Assembly: GCA_014706295.1 (NCBI GenBank)
Contig: JACSVZ010000002.1
Span: 56,815,617 to 56,879,616 of the forward strand
Source of the DNA: Lycocorax pyrrhopterus obiensis
Taxonomy: Eukaryota; Chordata; Aves; Passeriformes; Paradisaeidae
Length of the DNA: 64,000 bases
Reading direction: 5' to 3'
The notes under the pieces are model-generated. The model was given only the letters and a program-made list of their open reading frames with translations, was not told where the DNA came from and searched no databases. Numbering within the stretch: the stretch's first letter is position 1; each line of letters starts with the position of its first letter. Shown here one piece after another: positions 1-10,899 of the stretch. The position numbers and the translations under genes are program-made.

Positions 1-1366
1 AAGAGTAACACAGAATGACACTTGCTATACTTCAGGGTAACTGAAGTAGTGACTTTCAAAGGTTAAGGTTGTAGCCCTCACAGATAATCACACCCCTTTT
101 TTGTGGCTTTTCTGCTGTCCACGTCAAGGAGCCTCCTGTCAGCTTTGTGAAAAACACATGAATACACATGCACATTAAATTACCAGATGGCTCACACTAG
201 AACCTACTTCCAAGAGGACCATTATGCACATGTGTAAGCATTTGCAGTTTGAGGCCTACAGTATAGTTAATATACTTCAGGCCCCAAACTGCATTAAAAC
301 TCCAAAAACTACTTTTGTTTTACTTTGAAATCTCACTTTTCTATCTATCCTCCTCTTACGCATTTATGCTCATGTGTTTGCAAGACGCAATTACCTGTAC
401 TAATAGCTGTATCTGCCTATCTTATCAACTGTTTAACAACCTATGGGAGACCATAAAAGCTAAACAGCTTTGAGTAGAACCAAATGTTTTTTCTTTAAAA
501 ATAACAGGATAAACTTATCAACAGATTTTCATTTTCATTTGGTATAAGTAAGCAAATGTGTTTGGAAAGGGTGGTTTTGATTACAGGCTTAGAACAAAGG
601 GTGGCTTTGATAATATGTTTAAGAGTGGGGAGACAGCCTTGTAAGGGGAAAGTTTATTGGATACTTGGAGGAAACAGCTTGTATGAACTGTCCTCAGTTC
701 TGCAAAGCTACTCTTTTTGTGTGATGTTGTTCTGATTTTTTTCTGAAGGCACCCTTTAGAGACAAGTTTGGTTGTGAGTAACAAAAGTCTGGCAGAGGTC
801 AAGCTCAAGTCACCTGCCTGCTCCTGGAATGACCAAAGCATCAGAAGGCTGGGGTAGAGGGGATGTGGAACAGTTCAAAAGCTCAGACACTGGACAAATG
901 AAAACATTACTGCAGCTGAGGACCATTTCCTGGTATTTCACTGCTATTTTTTAGCAAGCAGAGATGGGAGGGGGATGGATCTGGAAAATATTAAATTGGC
1001 CCCAGAGAGCATTCAAAAAAAAGGTGGAATTTTGCAGGCATTAACTTTCTGTTGTATGGCTGTGTGTTTGGAAATCCAGCACAGTTATACAGCATGTTTG
1101 GGGTTTTTTTTTGACATCTTTTTGTTTACAAGATGCTACCAGAGTTTTGGCTAGTGTCTTCATCACTGTAACAAAGTGAGTTTATCTACATGTTCCTATT
1201 TTTCATCAATAGCTAAGCTAATTTAAGAACCAACACAAAATCTGAACAGTTCTCATTCAGATCTGCGTTTATGCAGAGGTTTGCCTTTCTCTTCCAACTG
1301 TGGCAGCTTTTGACGAAAGATGATGCTCTTAGCTTATTTACTTTCAGGGTGAGGTTTTATTTGCAG

Positions 1367-1430
1367 TGGGAGAGTTAAGGACATGGGAGCATAAGAGAGT
1401 TAAGGACATAAGGACATATGGGAGCAATTT
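1367..1430. repeat. imperfect short tandem repeats
   Basis: Two near copies of a unit reading roughly AGAGAGTTAAGGACAT, with a shared GGGAGCA motif, lie back to back. This looks like a local slippage duplication. Confidence 0.6.
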
Positions 1431-1806
1431 CAATGGTTTAGCCTAACCCCCTTTTCTTTCTAATCTTTTCAGGCACATATACTAGGATTATAAAACACAT
1501 GTCTTTTCATTAGGTTTCCCAGACATAGTGAAGCTGTTAAGCCTGCCACATCTGTCTGTCCTTTCTCGACCTCCCACATTTTTGGCTTGGGGTGAAAGAG
1601 CAATGTTTTCCCCATAATTGGATGGCAGAGCAGGAAAATGGGTGTTCCTGCAGCTGAATAGCAGAGCTAAATGGCATCTTTTCTGAAGCCTTTTATTATT
1701 GGCCTCTTTGAGGGGAAATTTGTTTGGTTAGGCTTTATTGTGAGACTGTCAAAAGGAGAGGTTAACAGAGGTAGTGGATAGAGATAAGAGAATGGCCAGA
1801 GTAGGA

Positions 1807-1856
1807 TTTTTGATATGTGAACTTTGTTCAGTTTTTGATATGTGAATTTTGTTCAG
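1807..1856. repeat. 2 x 25-bp tandem duplication
   Basis: Two adjacent 25-bp units (1807-1831 and 1832-1856) differ at one base, C versus T in the GAACTTTG/GAATTTTG segment. This is a direct tandem duplication with no coding content. Confidence 0.85.
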
Positions 1857-2140
1857 TTCTTTCTCCAAAACAATCCACATGAGTTAGTTTATTTGTGTAT
1901 GCTGGTCTCAGATTGTGAGCCAGGATAATTACACATCTAGGATAAGTGGGTCATGGAGATTCAGTTCTTAGTTCTTGATGGGAATTACCTTCACACAGGT
2001 TTTCTTGAAACAAAGTTCAGAACAATTTTTAGAAGTATCTCAATAATAATGATACTTATTAGAAAAACAGAGGAATTAAAGGAATTTTGACAATGTAAAG
2101 GCCATACTTTTCTTACGGAACTTTCAATTTCTGGCTCTGA

Positions 2141-2719
2141 TGTCGTGGTTTAGCCCCAGCCTTCGACTAAGCAGTGCACAGCCACTTGCTCACTCCCTCA
2201 CAAGTGGAATGGGGGAGAGAATCGGAAAAGTGAAAGTGAGAAAACTCATGGGTGTGGATTGAGATAAAGACAGTTTAATAGGAAAAGCAAAAGCCATGTG
2301 CACAAGCAAAGCAAAATAAGGAATTCATTCACTGCTACACACAGGCAGGTGTTCAGCCATCTCCAGGACAGCTGGGCTCCATCACACCTAATGGTTACTT
2401 AGGAAGACAAACACCATCATGCTGACCATTCTGCCTTTCTTCTTCCCCCAGCTTTATATGCTGAGCACGATATCATATGGCATTAAATATCCCTTTGGTC
2501 AATTGGGGTTAGCTATCTCAGCTATGTCCTCTCCCAGCTTCTGGTGCTTTCCCAGCCCACTCACTGCTGAGGCAGAAAATGCCTTGATGCTGTGCAAGCA
2601 CTGCTCAGCAATGACAAAAACATCTCTAAGTTATCAGCCCTGCTTTCAGCACACATCCAAAACATAGCTCCATACTAGCTACTATAAACAAATTAACTCT
2701 ACCCCGGCCAAAAATAGCA
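2141..2719 (-). mobile_element. avian ERV solo LTR, minus strand
   Basis: The element runs TGTCGTGG...ATAGCA on the plus strand. It matches the widespread bird LTR that ends, in its own sense, with GGGGTTAAACCACGACA. Read on the minus strand it carries a poly(A) signal of ATTAAA type near 2275 and a TATA-like stretch near 2455. It is the same subfamily as the copy at 31771-32353, since both share the CAAGCAAAGC segment and the GAGATAAAGACAGTTTAATA block. No flanking target-site duplication was found, so the ends may be a few bases off or the flanks have mutated. The assignment to an ERVL-type family is from memory of avian repeats, not from a search. Confidence 0.85.
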
Positions 2720-2927
2720 CAAATACGTACTTCACCCATATGTATCAAGATGAGATTCAAGCTCATTTTATTTCACCTCTCTCATACTTACGCTGTATTC
2801 AGATTTAGAACTAATTAGGATAGCCAGGGTATCAGCCTCACCATTTCAGAACTCTTTACTTCTGTTGGTATAAAGTGTTGCTGGTACCACAGAAAATGAG
2901 TGTAATGTATAGTAACTTCTGTTGAGA

Positions 2928-4439
2928 TAAATACATGGGCCCTGATGGAAAACACCCATAAGTGCTAACGTAGCTGGCAGACATCATTGCAAGATACTCT
3001 CAATTATCTTTGCTCGATTACAGAATGTGGGAGAACTGCCCAAAGACTTTAGGAGAGAAGATGTCATACCTATCTTCAAGACAGGCAAGAAGGAGGAACC
3101 GGGGAACTACAGGCCAGTTAGCCTCACTTTGATCCTTAGGAAAGTGATACTGGAAAACATTTTCATCCTGGCAACCATTTTGAGGCACATGAAGGACAAG
3201 AAAGTCCTCAGCAGTAGTCAGCATGTTTCACTACAGGGAAGTCGTGCTTCCTCAACCTGATGACATGCTACAATGAACTGATGTGTCTGGTAAATGAGGG
3301 GAGAGCAGTAGCTACTGTCTGCCAGGCCTCAGTAAGGTCTCTGTCTCATGTAACAGCCTCATAGACCCTCAGGCAGATGCTGTAGGGGCTGAATGAGGAG
3401 GTGGATTGAAAACTGGCTGAATGGCCAGGCCCTCAGGGTGATGATGAACAATGCAAAGTCTAGTTGGAGGCTGAAAAATAGCAGTGTCAATACCAAAAGT
3501 CAATACCAGGTGAATCCTTGACAGTGATCTTCACTATGGGGTGGAGTGTTTTTACTGATGACATGAAGTTGGGAGGAATGGCTATTGGGTCAGAGGGGCA
3601 TGCTGCCGTCCAGCACAACCTTGACAGGCTGAAGAAATGGGCAGACAGAAACCTTGTCAAGTTCAGTAAAGAGAAGTGCAATGTCTTGCAACTGGTGAGG
3701 AACAATTCCACACATCACTGTATGCTGGGGGCCACCCAGCTGGAAAGCAACTTGTCAGAAAAGGACCTGGGAGTCCTGATGGACACCAAGTTGGACATGA
3801 GCCAATGATGTGCACCTTGTGGCAAAGAAGGCTACCAGTATCCTGGTTTGCATTAAGCAAAATATTGTCAGAAGGCTGAGAGAGGTGCCCCTTCTAGTCT
3901 ATCCAGCACTGGTGATGCCATACCTGTAATGCCTAATCTAGTTCTGGGCTGCCTGTTACAGGGGAACTGTGGAGCTACTTGAAAGAGTCCAGCAAAGGGC
4001 CCCTAAGATGATTAAGGGACTAAAGTATACTTCCTATGATGAAAAGCTGAGAGAGCTGGGACTATGAAGTCTGGAGAAGAAAGGCTCAGGAAGGATCTCA
4101 TCAATATATAGAAGTATCTGAAGGGTGACTGCAAAGACAACAGAGCCAGGCTCTTTTCAGAGGTGCCTACTGACAGGACCAGAGGCAATGGCAGAAAGTG
4201 AAACACAGGAGGTTCCCTCTGAACATCAGGAAACACTGTTTTACTGGGAAGGTGACCAAGAACTGTCACAGATTACCCGGAGAGGTGCTGGACACTCCAT
4301 CCTTGGAGATACTCAAAAGCTTTCTGGATGTGATCCTGGGCAATTGATGCTGGGCAGTCCTGCTTGATGGAAGAGGTTGGACCAGATGGCCTCTAGAGGT
4401 TCCTTTCAATCTCAATCACTCTGTGATTCTGTGATTTTA
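2928..4439 (+). mobile_element. CR1-family LINE, 5'-truncated, dead
   Basis: This is a 5'-truncated copy of a chicken-repeat-1 non-LTR retrotransposon. The reverse-transcriptase part and the 3' end survive. The 3' terminus has the typical CR1 octamer style, ATTCTGTG followed by a partial repeat, ending at 4439. No target-site duplication is visible, as is usual for CR1. The reading frame is broken by frameshifts and stops, and the element cannot be active. The exact 5' boundary is uncertain because it fades in near 2925. Confidence 0.92.
3027..3808 (+). pseudogene. CR1 reverse transcriptase remnant (frameshifted)
   Basis: Two in-frame blocks are recognisable. The first (3027-3260) carries the early RT segment with the motif NYRPVSLT after IPIFKTGKKEEPG. 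The second (3518-3808) carries the catalytic box region as FTDDMKLGG, with both aspartates kept and an unusual Thr in the second position, followed by the W-A-D-R-N-L and EKDLGVL blocks of CR1 ORF2. Between 3260 and 3518 the frame is lost to stops and small indels. The intact family protein has an endonuclease domain before the RT, which is absent here because of 5' truncation. It encodes no functional enzyme. Confidence 0.9.
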
Positions 4440-4921
4440 GTATTTATTTATTATTATGCTGAGTCTGGAATTCACCCTGGAAATATTAAACCTGATAAAC
4501 CTATTTTCCCCTCAACTCTGCATGCTCATATTCCTCCTCAGGAAAAAAAAATGTTTTGTAGAAGTTATTAACAGCAGTGCTGCTTTTGCGTAGGTGTCAG
4601 ACTCAGAGCTTGTGACTGACATCAGTGCATCACACCAGTGTCAGAGGGTCTAGGTACTGCGCTGCACAGCTGAGGTACTATTTCACCTCCCCTGGAAGAC
4701 AGTACTTTAGTTTCTTTGGTCTTTAGAACTGGATGTTACCTCTAAACTCCTTACCAAAAGCAGTACTGTTTGTGCAGACTGAAAAATGCGAAGTGTTATA
4801 GAAGAGCACATTCCTTCTTGTTTTTGCTTGGCTCTTGAATTGTGCCATTTAAAGCACTATGCATGAAATGCAATATGCTGTTACTCTCACAAAACACTGT
4901 TGATTGAGCTCTGTTCAAAAC
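4440..4921. other. spacer between CR1 and LTR cluster
   Basis: Unique sequence with no supported gene. A short ATTTATTTATTATTATG stretch directly follows the CR1 tail. Confidence 0.5.
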
Positions 4922-4939
4922 TGACATTCATGGTTTAAC

Positions 4940-4944
4940 CCCAG
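4940..4944. repeat. target-site duplication CCCAG (left)
   Basis: Five bases directly left of the nested LTR. They match 5769-5773 exactly, and CCCAG occurs once in uninterrupted copies of the outer LTR. Confidence 0.85.
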
Positions 4945-5768
4945 TGTCTCAGTTTAGGGACAAATTTAGGAGAAGACACTCTGGAATGAGTCATCTCCTC
5001 TGAAAGGGTTCCAACGATCCCTTTACACCAATAGGAAATGAATACTAATGGCTGAAAGTGAAGAAAAAAAAAACCCCAACAGTTTATTAACAAACAGAAT
5101 GCCCACAAGACAAGAAAAGTAAATAAATGCTAGATATTAAACTGTGAGACCTTGCCCCACCACCCCCCCCCCCCCCCCAATACACTGGAACAAAACCCTA
5201 AAATGCTAGGGAAAATACTGGCTTGCAACATGCAGTACAAGATGGCGTTGGGGTCTCTCTCAGGGAGAAAAAAACAAACCCGAACAGGAGCTTCATGCAG
5301 CAGTTTGGGCAACAGATGAAAATCTGGTGACTCTCTGGCATTGACCTCCTCTCCACAGCAGATGAAGCAGCTGGGCTGGAGCCTCTTGATGTGCTTTCTC
5401 TCCCTGACTCGGCTTTCCCAAGGTTTGGGGCCAAAATGGAGTGGCACCTCTGCCACTGATCCTGAGCAACCACTCTCCTGCAGCCCCCATTTCTCTGGTC
5501 TTGGACTAACAAACTGTCCAGTTCACCTCAAAAGGTTGCTGAAGGATTGTTGCTGCAGCTTCTCCAAGGCCACGGAAGGGAAAAATTTCTTGCAGTCCTG
5601 CAGACCACATGGCACCCCAGATGCCTGAGGAGTGAGGCTTTGAAAAAGCCTGCCAAAGAGCCCAAAGTTCCCCCCTCCCCTGGCCACACCTTAAAGATAC
5701 AGCAACCATTTTTGGGCATAAAGTGGAGGATCATGGAATAGACTATCATCATAAATCACCCCAAGACA
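4945..5768 (-). mobile_element. ERV solo LTR inserted inside another LTR
   Basis: In minus-strand sense it begins TGTCTTGGGG and ends CTGAGACA, giving canonical TG...CA ends, 824 bp long. In the same sense an AATAAA poly(A) signal lies at 5083-5088, followed by a U5-like tail. A 16-base C homopolymer lies at 5163-5178. The 5-bp duplication CCCAG on both sides shows a true integration event, of the size typical for ERVL-class integrases. No internal retroviral region remains, so this is a solo LTR left by LTR-LTR recombination. Its start resembles the families at 6925 and 36123, suggesting a related group. Confidence 0.88.
5163..5178. repeat. poly-C homopolymer (16 C)
   Basis: An uninterrupted run of C inside the nested LTR. 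The complementary strand is G16, capable of quadruplex formation and prone to length error in sequencing. Confidence 0.85.
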
Positions 5769-5773
5769 CCCAG
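5769..5773. repeat. target-site duplication CCCAG (right)
   Basis: Right copy of the 5-bp duplication flanking the nested LTR at 4945-5768. The outer LTR resumes here. Confidence 0.85.
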
Positions 5774-6350
5774 CCAGCAACTAAGTACCACGCAACTGGT
5801 CAATCATTCTCTCTTCTCTGCCCCAGAAGGATGGGGGAGGAAAATCAGAAAAAGGTGAAACTTGTGTATTGAGTGAAGAAGGATTTAATAATTGAAGTAA
5901 AGTAAAATATACTACTACTGCTACTAGTATTAATTGTAATGAAAAGGGAGATAACAATAACAGAGGAGTAAAACTAAAACCAAAACCTACCCCAAGTGAT
6001 GCACCATACTATTGCTCACCACATGCTGACTGATGCCCAGTCAGTCCCTGAGCAGCAATCAACCCATACTGGCCAAATCCTCCCGGTTTATATACTGAAC
6101 ACGACGTTCTATGGTCTGGGATATCCCTTTGGCCATTCTGGTCCTGGTTGTGCTACCTCACAGCTACTTGTGCACCTGCTCACTGACAGAGCATGAGACA
6201 CTGAAAAGTCCTTGGCTCAGGGCAAGCACTACTGAACAACGACTAACACAGCACTGAGTTATCAACATTATTCTCATACTAAATTCAAAACACAGCACTG
6301 TAACAGCTACTAAGAAGAAAACCAACTCTATCCCAGACAAAACCAGAACA

Positions 6351-6919
6351 CTAGTGTAGATTGATCTATCTCATTTAAGACTTAATTTTGTCAGTCCAAG
6401 TATAACTGACTGTCAGTTTTCTACTAAAAACATAATTTTTGTTATGTCCAGGTAATCTGAATAATAAAAAATAGCCTGTTAACGTATACTGCTAAGGCTA
6501 ATGGGAGTCTTTTGGCAGTCATATGCTGGAAAACCAAAACATTCAAACAGACTGAAGCTAAATATTTGAAGAACAGAAGGCTAACAAATAGAACCTGGAC
6601 AATACTTGCAAAATTTAGGGGCTGGTCCTGTTCCCTCTGCAACAATGCTAAACATTCCTGGAGCTTTGAAAGAATGTCAAATAACTTCTGTGCATCTTTC
6701 TCTGCAGATGTTCAAATACAGATGCAGTGTCATGAAATCAAAATTATTTTTCTTCTGCTTAGTAAAAATAATGGCAACACAAGGAAAATGTCCTTCTTGC
6801 CTGACTAATTTCTCTCCCACCAAGTAACTGGCTATCATTTCAATAATGACTTCACACTGGTACATTTCCTGGAAAGCTAATGGCAGACGTGATGCTAATG
6901 TACCTTTGCCTCTGTTTGT
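6351..6919. other. unique sequence between LTRs
   Basis: No gene supported. Overlapping short open frames on both strands show no recognisable motif. Confidence 0.5.
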
Positions 6920-6924
6920 GGTCA

Positions 6925-7922
6925 TGTTCTGGGTAACCCAAAATATTACTGTATTCCACATACATATGTGCCCCAAATTGCTACTGTCTCTTTAAGACCC
7001 AGCACCCCGGCTGGAGACAGAACTGCAAGGGCCAGGGCATTGCCAGGGTCCCTTTAAAAAGTCAGAGCTGCCCCAGCAGATCTTTTCTGCCTTGTGGCTT
7101 TTACTCAAGTCAGAGATTCTGCTTTGATTTTTTTGTTTTTCCCTGGCCTCCAGATGCGGTTGTTTCCAGTAGGTTTCTGGGCTTGCAACAGTAGCAACTT
7201 GCGAAGCTGCATTTTGCAATCAGAAACTGTTTCAGAGTGAGTTTTGCAACACCTGTCGGCAGTGTGACGACTGAGTCTGTGCGGGGGATCGAGCTACAGT
7301 GCTCAGGTTCCCCCTCCCGCCCCTTCCATTGGAGCGGGGATCCGAGGCAGCAGCTCCACCAACACTGGCGGAGTCCAGCGGGTATCAGGAAGCGGTAGCG
7401 GGTGGCAACACTGACCCCGCACACTCTGGCAATTTCTATCTGCCACTAAAAAGGCTTTGTAAGCTCCTACCTGCCCCCCCCCACCCCCCAACCTTTTTTT
7501 TTTTTTGTTGTTGTGGGGGAAGGTGGAGCCAAGCAGGGTTTACCATTTCCCTTTTGTCTCCTGGACCACACGGTCATCCGCAGAGAGCGCCGTCTTCGGG
7601 GGAAGGTTTGTCAGCCATTTTCACTTTGTCTTCCCACACATGGTTGCCCGTGGTGGGCGCCATCCTGAGGAAGAGGGATGCTTCTCAATTTTGTTTCTCT
7701 TTGTTCCCGGAGAGTTTCTGAGATTTACCAATTTTGTATCTAATGGTCACTTACTGTTATTTTTTGCCTGTTGCTGTTTAGCTTCTTAGTAAACTGCTAT
7801 TTTTCACTTTTATCTACTCATATTTTTTTTTTCCTTACTGGTGGGAAAGGAATGGTTAAAACTAGACGGGGAGGTAACTCATTTTAGATTGTCCACCTCT
7901 GAAATTGTCTTAAACCAAGACA
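6925..7922 (+). mobile_element. ERV solo LTR with GGTCA duplications
   Basis: It runs from TGTTCTGGGTAACCC to TTAAACCAAGACA, 998 bp with TG...CA ends. A perfect 5-bp target-site duplication, GGTCA, lies at 6920-6924 and 7923-7927. A TTTAAAAA TATA-like box lies near 7052 and a late AGTAAA poly(A)-type signal near 7787. It is the same family as the two nested copies at 36.1-37.9 kb, sharing CTGGGTAACCCAAAATATT at the start and the GTTAAAACTA block near the end. The U3/R part is GC-rich, with several CpG, and contains poly-C and poly-T runs at about 7474-7506. There is no internal retroviral sequence. Confidence 0.9.
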
Positions 7923-7927
7923 GGTCA

Positions 7928-9937
7928 TTAGCCTCTAGAAGTGATCTATGTTGTAATTTCAAATAATTACACATCTATGCGTTTTTTGGTAACTTCTTTC
8001 CCCACACTCCTTGGTCCTCCCCAACCTCCCTCTGGTTTTGCTTGTGACAAGACTAAAACCCATCTTTACTAAATGCAAACAATGGGGGGGGGGGGGGGGG
8101 AGATGACAGGACGGGACTGAATATTTAAGTAAACTCTTCCATTCTGGTTTGCTTAAATAGTGATGGGTCAATGCTTGTCTGCACCTCCTATAAATAAAAC
8201 CCACTTTCTTAAAAATCATACTCTTTTCATTGCAGGTACTGCAGTAGATCAGGTTTGTCGTAATGAGTTCCCTGAATTAGCAATTAATGGAAGTTGAGAA
8301 TGTTTGACTTGTCAAGGATGAGATCTCCACCTTCTGGAACTCACAGATAAAATTCCAGTCTAATTATGAACAAAACAGATATTCTTGCATGGCTGACAAG
8401 CTGCCCATCTACATTTTAAGAATTGATACACAAAGGGGTAACACATTAAAGAAAGTTCTAACCTTAGTTATTTACCAGTAGTATGACCCTCTGTCCTCTT
8501 TTAATTCTTGATTCTACTTTGGTTTTGAGAAAACAAATACTGGCTTTTTGTATTTTAAATACCAGGACAAGCAGCAGAGCCACATGAAACACTGGCTTGT
8601 TTAGTTAAGCTTTGCAAACGCTTTTTTGTATACCAAATCATATTTAGAAGATGACAGTAATGAAAAGTAGAGTCAAAGCACTAAAGCACTGAAGATCAAC
8701 CCATTAAGGTAGAATTGTGAAAAGTCTTTCAGAAGGTGTTCACATTTCCACATTGATACTATTTCATTTCAGATATTTCAAACATGTCAATAACCATCCT
8801 ATATTGTTACTTTGGTGACAATACTGATTTAAGTTCTCTCCTCCTCCTGCCTTTTATTTGTGCATCAGCCAACAAGGACCAGATGAACTCCCATTAAAGT
8901 GGATGAGCTGGTACAGTGTCATTTGGCAATGTTGCTTTTGACTAGCTCATAGAAGTCACCTTCATATACATATTTACATATCATGACTCCAGTCAGTTTG
9001 GGGTATTTAAAATACAGCTCATTAGTCATAATTTGTAATTTCTCAAGGAAAAGTTTACATGACAACATCAGAACTTCATGTAATCTAACACTAGCTTTTC
9101 CTGTACAAGGACCCTTTTTCCCTTAATCTATTTCTCGCCCTATAGAAATAACTCACTTGTGCATTCAGACTCTTTGGACACAGAGTTCAGGCAATGGAGG
9201 GCGGAGGGAAAAGCACAGGAAGATTTATGCAGTGAAATTAACTTGGTAGTCCAGAAATGACCGCTTGTATGCAACTCAGTGTATACCTGAACTCCTTCAT
9301 GCGCAAGATCAACTCATTTTTTGACCTAAATCATAACATGCCAGATGCTATCTCACACAAATGTTCAGAAATTATTTCTTATTTCATGTGTTGCTTGAGG
9401 AAAAATAAAACTGGCTAATCCAGTTGCTCTAAATCTATTTTAAAATGCCTCTGCTTGAACACTGAAATTCAAATGTTTGGAAATAGGTGATGAACTCTCT
9501 GCCATTCAGATGCATTTTACAGCACGACAGGCAAATATATGTGTCTTGAACTTCTCAGGAGGCATCTGAGGCAGGGAAGCACTGGTTTATACCTTTTCCT
9601 TTGTTGCACTGGAGGAAACTCGGTAACCCAAAGAGAAGACAGCTGAAAGGTTTTGACCACAATCCCTTATTTATAGTAGCAAGAGTTAACCAGTGTTATG
9701 GCCTTAGATTCTGGTGGGAATTACAGATTCTCAGCAGTGTGGGTAAAGCAGCTGTGCCTTTCCTAAAGCTGGAGATCTAAGAATCAAAACATGTAAAATT
9801 ACAGCACATTTCTGCTAACTTACATTGCACAGGGCAGCAAATATTTTTGGCAAAGAAAGAAACAGCCTCTGTGGCTAAGCTTACAGTGAATCAGGGGGAG
9901 GAGGGGGAAGCAGAGGTTAAATGATTTGCTAAGAAGA
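7928..9937. other. unique sequence, no gene seen
   Basis: A 2-kb AT-rich stretch with no recognisable exon or transposon. A 17-base G homopolymer lies at 8084-8100. Confidence 0.55.
8084..8100. repeat. poly-G homopolymer (17 G)
   Basis: An uninterrupted G17 tract in otherwise AT-rich DNA. It is capable of quadruplex formation and is a likely assembly length-error site. Confidence 0.85.
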
Positions 9938-10480
9938 TGTTTGTTAAAAACAATGCGTACAGCTTGCTCAACATTTATTGTGCCTACCAAAGCAGAATGA
10001 GAAGATACAAGACTATTGATAAAGGGAAGGAATCTTGACCAAAGATCCTGTTTTCGAACCTAAAACTAACTTAAACCAGCCTTGAAGTCTGGACTTGGGC
10101 CAGGGACATAAAGAACATGCGCAGGGAAGCAAGGTGAAAAGTTCAGAATGAGAGAGACTCTATTTCATCTGAGGAAGACTCTTACTTCATCCCGGAGACC
10201 CCTGCCCACGACCACCAGACGACACGCAAGCGCAATGTAGATGTAAATAACCTTTGGGCTCATTGTAATACGAAGCGAGGCTAGGCGGGGCTAGGGAATG
10301 AATATGTATAAGTGTATTGGGAAACTTAACGAATATGGAGTTTGTAACCCGATATATACCAAGTTGAATGCAGCTGTCGGTACGCACGACTTTGGAGGAA
10401 TTATCCCCCATGCGTCCCAGCTGGAATAAACATACCTACTTTACTACTTATTCCAATAGTGGAGTCTTTCCCGCATATCA
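9938..10480 (+). mobile_element. ERV LTR (gammaretrovirus-like class), plus strand
   Basis: This is a CpG-containing block that differs from its AT-rich surroundings. It has the order expected of an LTR: a long U3, a TATATA box at 10353-10358, an AATAAA poly(A) signal at 10425-10430, and a U5 tail ending about GCATATCA at 10480. The 5' edge is placed at TGTTTGTTAA (9938) by pattern only and could lie up to about 150 bp further right. No flanking duplication was found. The primer-site-like sequence immediately after it suggests this was the 5' LTR of a longer provirus whose interior has been lost. Confidence 0.7.
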
Positions 10481-10481
10481 A

Positions 10482-10499
10482 CAGTGCCGTGAGTCCATC
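10482..10499 (+). other. probable retroviral primer-binding site (tRNA-His type)
   Basis: Just 3' of the LTR end, the sequence CAGTGCCGTGAGTC is nearly complementary to the 3' end of tRNA-His. From the GTGCC onward, 11 of the first 12 positions agree with a His-type site. The first two bases of the usual TGG start are changed. Position and match together favour a decayed primer-binding site. Confidence 0.5.
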
Positions 10500-10880
10500 A
10501 CATGGTTATCCTTTCTGCCTCTTAGCAGTATGCATCCTTTCGCAGGCAGGGAAAAGAAGTCTCTTAAAAACTAAATGGAAATAATTAATGCAGAGAGGCA
10601 GGCAGATTACACAAAGAAGCAGGAAATTCCTGTAGGTTCTCCCCTTCTGCAACTGTTTTCAAAGTCATTCTTGGTGTTAACTTTACCCGGTTTTTGGTCT
10701 CAAGTTACTCCGGTACTATCAACTTACTTTAGTGACAGACTGCTGGGCAGTTCGCTTTTCTTCTGCACAAAAGCAGCACACCCTCCAAAGCAGACTATTT
10801 TGCAAGTTAGTAGTTTCGTTGTTATTGAATCCATACCACTCAGTGATCCAAAAGCCCTCCCACCAGGGTAGGGAAGGCTA
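10500..10880. other. sequence between LTR remnant and CpG island
   Basis: No recognisable retroviral coding sequence follows the primer site, so the provirus interior appears deleted. No host exon is supported. Confidence 0.45.
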
Positions 10881-10899
10881 AATTTCTCTAGCTAGACAG

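Larger units (their letters stand above)
1..2140. other. unique AT-rich sequence, no gene seen
   Basis: I see no convincing coding exon, promoter or recognised transposon here. The short open frames have no recognisable motif and are the kind expected by chance. The only structures noted are two small local duplications, listed separately at 1367-1430 and 1807-1856. The stretch could be intronic or intergenic. Confidence 0.6.
4922..6350 (-). mobile_element. avian ERV LTR split by a nested LTR (outer element)
   Basis: The outer LTR is minus strand and is the same broad type as those at 2141 and 31771. Its terminal part, TGGTTTAACCCCAG, lies at 4931-4944. It resumes as CCCAGCCAGCAACTAAG at 5769, and its far end, ACCAGAACA, is at 6350. 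The intervening 4945-5768 is a different LTR inserted into it. After removing the insert and one copy of the CCCAG duplication, the outer LTR is about 600 bp, a normal length. The TATA-like stretch is near 6090 and the poly(A)-signal region near 5885 (minus sense). Outer flanking duplications were not identified. Confidence 0.85.
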
